NCBI RefSeq assembly: GCF_901000735.1
Contig: NC_081546.1
Location: 14,275,629 to 14,339,628, forward strand
Direction: 5' to 3'
Source of the DNA: Corylus avellana
Taxonomy: Eukaryota; Streptophyta; Magnoliopsida; Fagales; Betulaceae
Length of the DNA: 64,000 bases
The notes beneath the pieces were generated by a model. That model was not told where the DNA came from, made no database searches, and saw only the letters and a list, made by a program, of their open reading frames with translations. Below, in pieces: positions 53,221 to 64,000 of the stretch. Made by a program: the position numbers and the translations under genes. Position 1 is the first letter of the stretch; every line of letters starts with the position of its first letter.

Positions 53221-56200
53221 TCAACACATTTCATCATCAGATTCATATTCAGAATCTGTATCACTGTTACTTGAAGATGATTGTTCGTGTTCAGAGTTCT
53301 CTTCGTGTTCAGAGTCCTCTTCGTGTTCAGAGTCTATATCGTTGTCGCTACATAACTCCTCTTCCTTATCAAAGTTTGTATCATGGTCCTCGTCCGGCAA
53401 GTTATCGTTGGCAAACATGCTTGCATCAAGTTGAATATATAATTCGTCAATTGCTATTGTCGCATCATCTCTACGTAATTGAGTGGAGGCTTCAACATTT
53501 GCTTCATCAACAAAGACCATATTACCCCCAACACATTCACCTTCCTGGTATACATCATCACTGAGTCTTTGGTCATCTTCTGTATTATCTCCCTTTTGTA
53601 CTGTTGGAATATCATAGATGTCTCTATTGATCCACTTTTGCACCACTTTCCAATTACCACCCAATTTGGGATCATCCAAGTAAAACACTTGCGAAGCTTG
53701 ACATGCTAAGATGAACGGGTCGGATTCACACCATGTACGAGAAGTATTAACAATCGTGAAGCCTTGGTCCATTTGTATTCCTGTTGCACTCCCAGTGTCC
53801 CACCAATCGCACTCAAACAAGTACACAAGATTTTGGCCAGGGTAACGTAACTCTAGAATATTTTTTAACTCACCATAATACTCAGTTATTGAGGTTTCGT
53901 CCTCACCTGAAACAGAAACACCACTGTTCTGGGTAGTACAAGTTTCTGTACATTCTTTCGTGTGGTACCTAACACCATTCACGATGCAACCTCTGTACGA
54001 TCTAACATGACGATCAGGCCCGCATGCAAGATCATATAATTGTTTTGAGCCATTGTCTGCAGTACACCCACTATTGTATAAACGTTTATGGAGCCAACGT
54101 TCAAAGTTAGCCTCATGCTTTTTATCAATGTCACGGCCGCCTTCTCTTTTGATCATATTATAATGTTCACTGCATGAAAAATAAACGTATTCGTAAATGA
54201 TCATCAACGCTAAAATTATAACATGTCGTAACAGGTAAAACACAAAGACCATTGCTAAACTTACTCCAAATATGAGGCCGTTTCGTTACAGTTGGTAAAC
54301 ACATACCATCGTGCCCTACCAAAATCATTAGCATCCAGTGTTACTAATTTAGCTGCTCCTAACGGTCGAACTCGTTGGGAGAACACATCCAAGCGCTGGC
54401 TCATTTCTACAATATCAACGTCAACATTTCTCCGTTCATGGTTCCATCTTGTCTCAATCCCCCGAAGATACCTGGAACAGAAGGTCAAGCTCTCCTCAAC
54501 TAGGTAACACTCGGCAATAGACCCCTCTGGACGCGCTTTGTTACGCGTCCACTTCTTATATCTTCCAAGTTCTCTTTCGAACGGATACATCCAACGGTTT
54601 TGTACAGGATCGGCAAGCTCGGCCTCCCGAGGTAAATGAAGTGCTAGATGGATCGTAACATCAAAAAAAACTGGCGAAAATATTTTTTCCATTTTGCATA
54701 AAATTATTACAATGTCGACTTTCATTTGTTTCAGGATATCAACTTTCAACGTCCGTGCACATAACTGCGTAAAAAAGGTACTCAACTCGGTCAATGTTGT
54801 TCGTATTTCCGACGTAGAGAAATTTCTAATTGCAACAGGAAGCAAGCGCTGTAAGAAGACATGACAATCGTGGCTTTTCATACCCGAAATTTTACCAGGA
54901 AGCTTGTTCACACATCGACCAATGTTAGATGCATACACGTCAGGAAATTTAACACCTTTCAACCACTCACATAAACTCTTCTTCTCATCTCTTGTCAAGG
55001 TGTACTTCGCAAGTGGCATCCTATAAGTTTCACCATTTGGCTGCACATGCAATTCTTTATGTATACCCATCAACTGTAAATCTCTTCGTGCCTTGACTGT
55101 GTCCTTGGTCTTCCCATCAATATTCATCAACGTACCTAAGATACTTTCACATATGTTCTTCTCAATATGCATAACATCTAAATTGTGACGTACTTTCAAA
55201 CTTGACCAGTAAGGCAACTCAAAGAAAATACTTCTCTTCTTCCAATTCAACACAACATCTGTGTACTTTCTCTTTCTCCCGCTTGTTTTTCGAAATTGTA
55301 AACCCTCAGCATCCCTTAGCTGTTTCAACAATTGACTTGCAGACAATTCTTCAAGTTCCAATCTATGCTCCTCTGTACCATCGAACAAATCTCCTCTTTT
55401 GCGCCATGGATGCTCTTGAGGAAGCCACCGACGATGACACATAAAGCACACCTTATGCCCATACTTCAAATACCTGAACGATGTATCCTTATTACATACT
55501 GGACATGCAAGATTTCCATTTGTAGACCACCCAGATAATTTTCCATATGCGGAAAAATCATTTATAGTCCATAGTAATGTCGCATGCAATTGAAATGTCT
55601 CTTTCTTTGATGCATCGTACACGCGTATGCCTTCATTCCATAAATCTTTCAAGTCATCAACCAATGGGCGCAAATATACATCAAGATTCTTTCCGGGATC
55701 TGAAGGCCCAGGGATAATAAGGGACAACATCAAATTTGGACTCTTCATACACATCCACGGAGGAAGATTGTACACCGTTAACATTACTTCACATATGCTA
55801 TATGTTGTACTCATATTACCATATGGGTTGAAACCATCACTTGCTAAACCAAGTCGCACATTGCGGGAATCACTTGCAAACCACTCATGTCTTTTATCAA
55901 ACTCTTTCCATACAATAGAATCGGCAGGGTGTCTGAGAGTATTGCCATCATCTTCTTGACCTTCTTTGTGCCACCGCATTTCCTTGGCCATTTCTTTTGT
56001 CATAAACAACCGTTGTAACCTTGATTTTATTGGGAAATACTGTAAGACCTTTTGAGGAATATTACTTTTTTTGCCTTTGCCATCAATCCATCTTGAATTG
56101 TTGCACTTTGGGCATACCACTTTGTCTGCATGTTCTTTCCAAAACAGCACACAACCATTCTTGCATGCGTGTATCTTATCGTAACCGAATCCCACGTGTC

Positions 56201-56825
56201 GCCTAAACTGTATTGCTTCTCTATACGAGCGTGGCAATGTCTCTCCATCTGGGAGGGCCGTCTTTATCAAGTCAATCATCATATCAAACGCCTTGTTACT
56301 CATGTTGCAAAATGCCTTTATATGAAGCATCTTCAGTACAAAAGCAATTTGTATAAATTTCTTGCAGCCTAGATAAAGTTCTCGTAAACCATCTTCCCAA
56401 AATTGGTAGAAGGAGCTTGTTTGTTCGTGATCATCAGTTGTGGGGCCCTGTGAAGTAGAGGATTCTCCGATTTTAGCATCAACAAATGTCCTCATACATA
56501 CATCGTCTAACAATTCTTCAACTGCATCAACCTCCTCAATCATTTCAGTTGTATGTGTGTGCATGTTTGTAGAAGTGTTTACCCTAAAATGATCTTCTTC
56601 CCCGTGAAATATCCATCGAGTGTATGTCGGAGTAAATCCATTCATATACAAGTGACCCTTCACCTCGCTAATATGAGAATAATATCGATTTGCACAATCA
56701 CGGCATGGACACTTTGTCATATCACGTGAATCAACTGATTTAACTGCCATTCCCATGAATTCTTCCACACCTTTTTGAAATCGCTCTGAACATCGAGTAC
56801 TTTCCCGCATCCAACTCCTATCCAT
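53221..56825 (-). CDS. CACTA TNP2-type transposase, two exons, intact frame
   Basis: Exon 1 is 56825-54265 and exon 2 is 54169-53221, with a 95-bp intron (GTAAGT donor, ATGCAG acceptor). The coding length is 3510 bases, a multiple of three, giving 1169 residues without a stop. Residues about 3-76 are the transposase-associated domain (CPCRDCANRYY, VKGHLYMNGF). About 330-540 is the TNP2 core (NLMLSLIIPGPSDPG, LLWTINDFSAYGKLSGWST, CPVCNKDT, VRHNLDVMHIEKNICESI). About 620-740 is DUF4218-like (LPREAELADPVQNRWMYPFERELGRYKKW). In exon 2, VYLFECDWWD marks DUF4216. The C-terminus is a strongly acidic, Ser-rich tail with repeats (SEHEEDSEHEENSEHEQ). It cuts and moves CACTA elements in the nucleus. The start ATG is the first in frame and directly precedes the conserved DRSWM. 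Confidence 0.9.
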
Positions 56826-56870
56826 ATTGATGTCCCTATTAGAGGTTATTCGTTACGTACATGTACGCAC

Positions 56871-57375
56871 ACAAGGGAATTAGAAGATCAGATTCTTAAG
56901 AATTAATAGAATTAAATAGGAGGTCTGTTCTCAAGTATTGATGCTAGCTCAATGCCATGTTACCTAACAAAATATTCTAGAAGTGGGTTAGTAGTTTAGA
57001 ACAAATTTCTATTTGTAATTTATTTACTTGTTTAGCTCAATGACAGTTTTACATTTTTTACCATTGTTGTTAGCTTTGATATGTATTATAGAATGTTGTC
57101 TTGCTTCAAGTTTACTGTGCTGCTTTCTTATTGAACTTCAATGGAAAAGACAATACAATCATGTACTATACCAACTTTGATAACATAAGTTGATGTGAAC
57201 TAGAAAATTAATAACATAATCCTAATATAAGAATAAGACTTAATACTACTAAACAAGTAATAATAAGAGAAGAAGCAAGGTTTAATAGGTTACAAGAGAA
57301 GAAGAGAGGTTTAATGCAACCACAGGAGAAGAAGGGAGAGATGCAGTGGGAATACAAGTTTTCAGACGATCACGT
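56871..57375. other. AT-rich flank, no gene seen
   Basis: This stretch lies upstream of the CACTA transposase. No terminal repeat or promoter could be assigned with confidence. Confidence 0.4.
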
Positions 57376-57605
57376 GTGCGATCGATCGCACCACCAGAGA
57401 GGTTTTACTTGTAGTGAGTGAAAACGATCGCACTATAAGAGGCTTCAGCACGTAGTGCGATCGATCGCACCACCAGAGAGGTTTTACTTGTAGTGAGTGC
57501 GATCGCTCGCACTATAAAGGGCTTCAGCACGTAGTGCGATCGATCGCACCACCAGAGAGGTTTTACTTATAGTGAGTGCGATCGATCGCACTATCAGCTA
57601 TCCCA
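57376..57605. repeat. 79-bp tandem repeat, three units, with GATCGATC palindromes
   Basis: The 16-base perfect palindrome gtgcgatcgatcgcac starts units at 57376, 57455 and 57534, exactly 79 bp apart. Each unit goes on with caccagagaggttttactt and ends with a second, variable palindrome (gtgcgatcgctcgcac in the second unit; gtgcgatcgatcgcac in the third; degraded in the first). The flanks to 58030 show no gene. Confidence 0.95.
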
Positions 57606-58032
57606 CAAACAAGTTAGTTTATGCTTTACTCCAATCAACACATATCTCTACAAACCCCACATTTATAGAGGTAAACAATTAATGACATGGCTATACATGA
57701 CCGTGTGTGCACCCACCCACCCGTGCATATGAATACATACACATAAAAACATGTAAAAACCACTAATCAAACATTTACTTCTATACGTACATTTTTCCTT
57801 CTACCATTATTCAACAATCTGAAGCCAACACTTGTTGAGATTAAGACCCTCTATATTTTCTACCCTAAAAGTGCTGCAAAGGGTAATATAGCTCTTATTA
57901 CAAGTTCCTCACAAACTGATGTGGTAGTCCACATGGCACTCTTATATGGACTACCACATTAGTTACTAAATAATTAAATTTAGTTGTCAAATTTTGTTGC
58001 TTAATTTTTTCAGTCATGTTGGTACCAAGTTG

Positions 58033-59150
58033 CTTTTTTTATACGTAATTCAATCTTATTAAAAGCGTAAAGGCTACAATCCTAGTACACAAAAAGTATA
58101 CAAGAGAAACCCCCTACTATAGTAAAAAAGAAGAACAAAACTCCAAAAAATCAAGATAAGTAGAAAATGGCAGACTATTTAACGCCGCCATCCATGTGTA
58201 AAGTGATTTGAACATAGTATTTTTCAGCTCTACCACCTAAGTATCTTGATCTTCAAAGCTCTTTACATTCCGCTCTCTCCAAATACAACATTAAACATAA
58301 ATGAGCCAACCTCCAAACTTCCAAAACATTACAACTTTCCATTTGTCCCCTCCAACTCATCAACAATTCTCTCACGCTTTCAGGCAAGACCCAAACAATG
58401 CCAAACAAAAGCAAAAGCGAACTCCATATTTCTCTTTCTATTTCAAAAATGGAGAAATAATATGATCAATAGATCCCTCACTCTTCTTGCACATACAACA
58501 CCAATCCACCACCATGGTGTTCCTCTTTCTCAAATTATCCAAAGTCGAGATTTTCCCTAAATGCCGCCGTCCACACAAAGAATGTCACTTCTTCTTTTTT
58601 GATAAGTATAAAAATTAAAAAATTTTAAAAAAAAAATTTAAAAAGAAGTGACATTCTCCACACAAAGAATGTCACTTTTAAGGGACCCTCAACATACTCA
58701 AATACTCTTCCAAGGAAAATGAGAACTTACAAGAATGGATAACACATGATAGAATGACTTCAGTTCAAACTTTCACCTTTTGGTGGTGATCCAACAAATT
58801 CCATCATCTCCTCCTTGCTCACTCTATTAGAATACAACAGCTCAAAGAAAGAGTATTTGAGTTCTATATGTTATGGAAAAGTATATGTTCCAATGTACAT
58901 TTCTTTTTCGGAATTGTATATAATCCACCACCCACGCATCCTTACAATGTGCAATACTAAACAAATCCGGATAGGAAATCTCCAAGGGTTGCTCCCCACA
59001 CAAGAAGTCATGCCAAAACCTCACTTTGGACCCATCTTCCACCTCAAATCTAACAAATCTAGAGAAAAAAATATCATCTCCTCCTTATATATTTCCACAC
59101 TCCCACTCCAAAGAGCCCCCACAACTTAAAAGCTATCCCAGCCAATAACC
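58033..59150 (-). mobile_element. LINE (L1-type) 3' fragment
   Basis: The minus strand ends at a poly-A tail mirrored at 58033-58045, then acgtaattcaatcttatt. At 59042-58842 it encodes MEDGSKVRFWHDFLCGEQPLEISYPDLF, the conserved GxxxxFWxDxWxG block downstream of reverse transcriptase. 58580-58420 holds the zf-RVT-like remnant (the complement of cactcttcttgcacatacaacaccaatcc). It is 5'-truncated, with several frame breaks and a tiny nested insertion at 58591-58657. Confidence 0.75.
58571..58677. repeat. 20-bp direct repeat around a small LINE-tail insertion with inverted end
   Basis: ccacacaaagaatgtcactt occurs at 58571-58590 and 58658-58677. Between them is a T run with gataagtata (LINE tail mirror), AT-rich text, and agaagtgacattct, which is an inverted copy of part of the target. 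Confidence 0.85.
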
Positions 59151-59642
59151 TGTTTTTATTCTCTTTTTCAATTCTGATGATTTGCCAGAGAATAAAACCA
59201 TAGCCACAAAGACTAAGGCCTCAACATGACTATAGCAAATCTTACTAGCTTCCCCTTTTGTTTTTCTATTACTATAACCAGCTCATTCATTTTGTAGAGC
59301 TATAACTATCTGTTCTCTTACATTTGGGCCAACAACAAAACTGTTCAAGATGTTCTTGGCATCCACGAGGTATGTAAATATTTCAAAGAAAAAAATCAAA
59401 TTAAGTTATTAGGGTTTTCGTGCGATTTCAATTTTGACAATTAAATCTTTAATTTTTTTATCTACTTTTAAATGTCTCTCTGTCAATATGTCATCCAATT
59501 AATTAACCATATGTTACATCAAACTAATCAAATAATACAACATGGCTCTAGAATGTTAATTTACTGGTAATGTCATAAATTTTATTTTTCATATATCCTC
59601 CCCAATTTGCAGTACTATTAATTACCCTGGCCATGAATAGTT

Positions 59643-59815
59643 AGGGGTGGCAACTTCTTGTGTTTCGAGTTCGGGTTGTGTCAAGGTATGCCTATAAGAC
59701 TATACGGATCAACCCTAATTTTACACATTTAATTAAACGAGTCAGGCTTTTTAATTATAACTCGCTAAATCCATGTTGAGTTTGTGTCGGGTTTGCAGGT
59801 CATGTCATAAATGAA
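59643..59815. mobile_element. Worn non-autonomous hAT-like element
   Basis: The left end reads taggggtggcaactt. It continues with gttcgggttgtgtcaa and ends with gtttgcaggtcatgtcataaat. The text is related to 13490-13760. A right TIR and target duplication are not clear. Confidence 0.45.
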
Positions 59816-61200
59816 TGACCTTTATGAATGGGGATAATAAACAAAGTTTTAGATGTGTATTTTTCTTATTGCTTGTCTTGCATACTACACACTTTGTTCA
59901 AGAATGATCAATTTATCTCTTCTCTTCCTACATTGTTAATGTTTTGGGTTTGAAGTTTAACAATCTCTAAGAAGGAAAAGAGAAACAAAAGTTTTGTAGT
60001 ATATCTGTTTGTTCAATGAAATACATAGTTATATTAATGGTCCTCTATTTAATTGTTATCTCTTGGTTTAGAGTAAGTTCCATCTAGTACATGCTTAAAT
60101 ATACTTATGTTTCTCGTCTACCTTGTTTAGATTAGTTAATGTGTGATCCCTTGAACAAAAATCACTGATTTGCAACACATAAATAGCAACCATTACACTA
60201 GAAAAAAACGTTGGTGCCACATAATTTACTGCATGTTCACGTTGTTTGTCCTTTAATATAGTGACTTAATTGTGATGCAGGTTCATTGATTCATGATTTT
60301 AAACTGATTTGTTTCAATTTGAACAAGTATGCTTAGGATTACTGCATTTCTGTCATGCATCATACCAGACATAATTTATCTTAGAACTCCCGAATTTCAA
60401 ACATAGGTGAATGTTATACTACCTTTGGGCAACATATGAATCATTTCAATTGTAACTTTCATGTGGTTGACCACAAAATGTAAAACTCTCTTGTATAGAT
60501 GGTATGTGAACTTGTAGCCATTTTAGAGAGATTAAAAAGAAAAAATTCTGTTTGGACCCTTTGATAGATTAGAATTGATGCCGAAAAGAATGATGGGATA
60601 TATAAGTTGCACTAGTTGGGTTGTTTTGGCATGGGGTTAGCACTTTTAGAAACAATTTAAAATCATATTGTTCTGTGTTTCACCTAGTACCTTACTCTCA
60701 TTTCAGCTTTGGTTATGTGTAGTTTCTATCTTTTGATGGAATGGTTTGTGAAAAAGAAAAAAAAAACAAATTAATAAAAAAACTCTCCAATTTTTTTTGA
60801 GTTCTGTATATGCATGCTTAAGATAGTTTTTGCTAATTCTTATTCCTCTAAACTATTGATAAATATGAATATTTTTTTCTTTATTTTTCTGTATCTCACA
60901 TTTTAAGTTAGCCTTTTTACTCTTATTTGTACTCTGTACCAATAAAGGGCTATACTCTACAGGTTAGTAAATTTGCCATCAAGAAATCAATTGGATTTTT
61001 TCCAGAGACAGCAATAGGCAACAAAATGAAGAGCAAAATTGAATAACTTTACACTCAACACAAGCTTGAAATGATCAAATATTAGCCTCCTACTATGTTT
61101 GAAAATATCCCAATACTAAAAATCACAGTAAACAATATAGAAACCACAAAAATCAACCATTTTAGATGCAAAACTGCAACCCATGAACAGCAGATGCAAA
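59816..61200. other. AT-rich intergenic DNA, no gene seen
   Basis: No ORF of note, no recognisable repeat and no RNA gene on either strand. Confidence 0.5.
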
Positions 61201-62035
61201 ATAGAAAGAGAAGAAGAGAGGAGAAACTCATTTAAGGTTTTCAAGGGTTAGGAAAAACTCATACCGAAGACAAAGCTACAGGAGAGCATTAAGTGCGCCG
61301 GAGTGAGAGCTGGCAGAGAGAGGTGCGCCGGAAAGAGAGCTGCCGGAGAGAGAACCTTGGGCCGGAGTACTGAGTGAGAGAGAGCGATCGAGAGAGAGAG
61401 AGTGAGAGTGAGAGTGAGAGTACTGATATTAGCTGCAGCTCATGTACATGGTCGTGGGATTTGGTAAACAAATTTCCTCTGAAAATTTGAGCACCCGCCA
61501 GTTTTTACCAGATGGCGGCAAATTATTTGGTGTAGCTCAATTAGTGGCTATTTGGGGCATTTTTCTTAAAAAAAAAAAAATTGTGAAAAAAAAAAAAAAG
61601 GCTCCAAAATAAATGAGAAAAATATAAAAAAACATGAAGCAAGTTGTAATTTATTTTTTGAAAAAAATTTCGTTTTTTTTTTTCAATTATTTTATTATTT
61701 ATTTGTTAAAATAATAGGGGTATTATATGAATATTAAAAATAAGTGGCATTTTTATACAATTTGGTTGTTCGGGAGGCTACTTTAGTATCTTTTTATAAT
61801 TTTCCAAAAAAAAATTATACTACCAATTTTTTAATTTTTATTTATTTATTTATTTGTAATTTTTCTCTTATAATATGTTTTTATTATTATAATATTAACT
61901 AAAAATTTCCGTTTATAAAATTTTTATGATAAAGATCATTAAGTTGATATTTCTCTTATAATTAGTTATAAAATAATACAAAATCCAAAGATAATATAAG
62001 ATCAATATAACTAAGGCACTAAGATAATATAAAAA
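61201..62035. other. GA-rich block and AT-rich DNA
   Basis: 61290-61430 is GA-rich with repeated gtgcgccggag/agagagctg text and (GAGTGA)n, resembling a leader sequence on the minus strand. 61489-61525 has an inverted repeat, ccgccagtttttaccagatggcgg. The rest is AT-rich without genes. Confidence 0.35.
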
Positions 62036-62960
62036 GCTAATAGTTCAATTGAATGTTGGATTGAACCTTCAATTGAATGTTCGATTGAACCTTCAATTGT
62101 ATCTAGTTTGATGTATCAATTGATCATACCACAGTCAATGGAACTAATTCATTAGGATCGCTCGAATGTTTGATCGAACATTTAATCCTGTCATGATCAA
62201 TCGAACTAATTCAGTACGATCGATCGGACATTTGATTCTATCATGATCAATCGAACTAATTCATTACGATCGATCAGATGTTTGATTGAACGATTGATCC
62301 TATCGCGATCAATCGAACTAATCTATTAGAATCGATCGGATGTTTGATTGATCATTTAATCATATCACGATCAATCGAATTAATTCATTATGATCGATCG
62401 GATGTTTGATCAAACATTTGATCCCATTACGATCGATCAGACTAATATGTAATAGTATCGATCGGAATTGATTTTATCAAATGTTTGATTGAACCTTCAA
62501 TCATGTCAAGTTGTATTGATTGTATCCCGATCAATTTAAGTAATGCACTAATATAATATAAAATGCTTAGACTTCAATTCAATGTTCGATCGAACATTTA
62601 ATTTGTTTAAATTTTGTTCGATCATTTGATCTTATCACGATCGATCGATCGAATGCACTAGGTAGGACCAATCGGATATTTGATCAAACCTTCAATTTCA
62701 ATTGTTTCAATCATTTGATCTTATCACGATCAATCGAACTAATTCATTATGATTGATCGGATATTCGATCAAACCTTCAATTTCAATTGTTTCAATCATT
62801 TGATCTTATCACGATCAATCGAACTAATTCATTATGATTGATCGGATATTCGATCAAACCTTCAATTTAATTGTTTCAAGTTTCATCGATCATTTGATCC
62901 TATCATGATCGATTGAACAAATGTACTATGATCAAACGGATGTTTGAATGAACCTTTAAT
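62036..62960. repeat. GATC-rich repeat array, including three 85-bp units
   Basis: Phrases such as cgatcaatcgaactaattcatta and gatcggatgtttgattgaac recur about every 60-90 bases. Within it, aaaccttcaattt(c) starts near-identical units at 62686, 62771 and 62856, exactly 85 bp apart. It is AT-rich and non-coding. Confidence 0.85.
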
Positions 62961-63094
62961 TTCAATTGTTTCAATTTTGATTGTCACTTGATCCTATCAT
63001 TTCATTGTATCACTATCAAAGTTGTTGTACATTATGCAATAAAAATTAAAATAAAATTAAAATAAAAAAAAATTACATTCTGCCTCTCTTTTAA

Positions 63095-63252
63095 CATTCT
63101 GTTACTGCGATCGATCGCATCTTGGGTGCGATCAATCGCAGTCACAGAATGTACACGTTTGTACATTCTGTGACTGCGATCGATCGCACCTTGCAACACG
63201 CCCATGCTAGCCGGTGTGATCGATCGCACCATTTGTGCGATCGATCGCACTC
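63095..63252. repeat. GCGATCGATCGC palindrome cluster with a 28-bp hairpin
   Basis: gcgatcgatcgca-type palindromes occur at about 63107, 63176, 63217 and 63236. A 28-base inverted repeat with one mismatch lies at 63128-63155 and 63160-63187, with the 4-base loop cgtt. The motif is that of the 79-bp array at 57376. Confidence 0.9.
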
Positions 63253-63687
63253 GGCCAGCACATCACGTGACCTATTTTAGGTCACTTTCCCCCCACACCC
63301 ACATATTTTTCTTCTCCAACCAGCACCCACCTCGGCACTCCTCCACCGTTTTTCACCACTCCTCCACTCCTCCACCGTTTTTCACCACCTCTACCACACA
63401 GCCACCTCACGGTTCTCTTCTCCGGCAACCATACCAGGTATTTTTCACCACCTCTAATTTACACCCCATTCCCCATTCCCATCAACACCCCAACCCCGAT
63501 TACTTCCCCAACATTTTTTTTTTCTCATATTTCTGCAATTGTGGGTGTTCATCCACCCACATTGCTTTGTTGTGGTTGGATTTTGTTGTTTTTGCAGGGG
63601 GTTTTGAGCGGAGTTGGTTTGTTCTTCAATTTTGGCTATCTCTAGTGCACACCAAGTGTTTGTCAAAAGTCCCCAATCAACCTCATC

Positions 63688-64000
63688 ATGCCAAGAGCTC
63701 GAGCTTCGTCCTCCCGAGGGTCCGATACCCGAGCCATTTGTCCCCCGCCCACTTTTGAGGAGCGGGAGCTGCTATTTGAGACCACCTTCGCCATTCGCGA
63801 AGACTTTCAAAATCTTGAGGCGACTCAATGGGTGGTCGCCGAGTTCAAGCGACGGGGGCTCAACAAGCTTTTCAAGCTTTCACCACCATTGCCTACAGAA
63901 AATTGGTGATCGAGTTCTATGCCAACTTGTCGCATGACTGCAACAACGTGGCGGCCCTCTCTTCCAAAGTGAAAGGCAAAGCTATTGACGTAACACGGGC
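63688..64000 (+). pseudogene. Plant transposon-type ORF (PF20167-like), frame-broken, runs off window
   Basis: From the ATG at 63688 the frame encodes MPRARASSSRGSDTRAI and FEERELLFETTFAIREDFQNLEATQWVVAEFKRRGLNKLF, then runs out at 63909. The neighbouring frame continues from about 63870 with YRKLVIEFYANLSHDCNN and SSKVKGKAIDVTRA to the window edge. LVxEFYANL followed by V-x-GK is the signature of the 'putative plant transposon protein' family, found in gag-like proteins and ORFs of plant retroelements. A one-base shift near 63870 therefore separates two parts of one ORF. The 5' side (63260-63687) is CT/CA-rich leader-like DNA after the GATCGATC cluster. The function of the family is unknown. 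Confidence 0.65.

Larger units (their letters stand above)
51014..56870 (-). mobile_element. CACTA (En/Spm) transposon coding body
   Basis: Two genes lie in tandem on the minus strand, as in plant CACTA elements: a TNP2-type transposase (56825-53221) and a PF03004-type accessory protein (52969-51014). The element's own termini (CACTA...TAGTG) could not be located, so only the coding body is given. The fragments of host genes at 49641-50538 lie just downstream. Confidence 0.8.

Noticed and set aside
61489..61545. A CACTA right end (attatttggtgtagc) closing the 51-57-kb element
   Set aside because: The terminal CACTA bases are not preserved, no matching left end was found, and a hairpin alone is not enough evidence.
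63260..63700. A host gene start with CT-rich leader
   Set aside because: The downstream ORF matches a plant transposon-type family and the upstream DNA is palindrome-rich repeat, so a retroelement is the simpler reading.

Overview
The window is nuclear DNA of a flowering plant, most likely a woody eudicot. The evidence is GT-AG introns, no prokaryotic operons, AT-rich intergenic DNA, and plant-only transposon families: BED-finger hAT, TNP2-type CACTA, Tat-lineage Ty3/gypsy, Cassandra, and L1-like LINEs ending in poly-A. The LINE and SINE tails look like those I associate with Fagales, but that is an impression and not a test. Five runs of N mark assembly gaps: four of exactly 100 and one of 342.

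Layout. 1-4506: a hAT transposon on the minus strand with a one-base frame break. 5078-6441: the first two exons of the only clear host-type gene, an Arg/Gly-rich protein. 6442-9197: LINE and SINE tails and a Cassandra LTR carrying 5S rRNA. 9298-11267: a second, inverted copy of the hAT 3' end. 11268-14589: AT-rich DNA with small MITE-like pieces. 14590-16162: two truncated LTR fragments, one inside the other. 16163-19839: a decayed hAT with internal tandem arrays.

19840-43237 is one old Tat-lineage Ty3/gypsy element on the minus strand. It runs from 5' LTR through gag, protease, RT, RNase H, a second RNase H and integrase to antisense coiled-coil ORFs. Four later insertions split it, each with a 5-bp target duplication: a solo LTR at 20819-22192, a complete large non-autonomous LTR element at 25878-34592, a 2.7-kb TG...CA element at 36816-39505, and a solo LTR at 39990-41395. 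A hAT cuts its 3' end. The non-autonomous element carries its own antisense ORF with a DLNxxP repression motif.

43238-49540 holds small elements: SINE, long-TIR MITE, LINE tails, a 1196-bp hAT MITE with perfect 8-bp duplication, a TRIM and a CACTA terminus. 49641-50538 has exon fragments of unrelated host genes (kinesin-14 CH domain, ATAD3). 51014-56825 is the coding body of a CACTA element whose main transposase appears intact. 57376-63250 contains a LINE fragment and several arrays built on GATCGATC palindromes. The window ends inside a plant transposon-type ORF.

The genes work almost entirely for transposition. The nesting gives a relative history: the Tat element first, then its LTR insertions and the hAT. 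The CACTA TNP2 gene is the only transposase seen with an uninterrupted coding sequence. I see no CRISPR, no prokaryotic system and no functional tRNA or rRNA gene.
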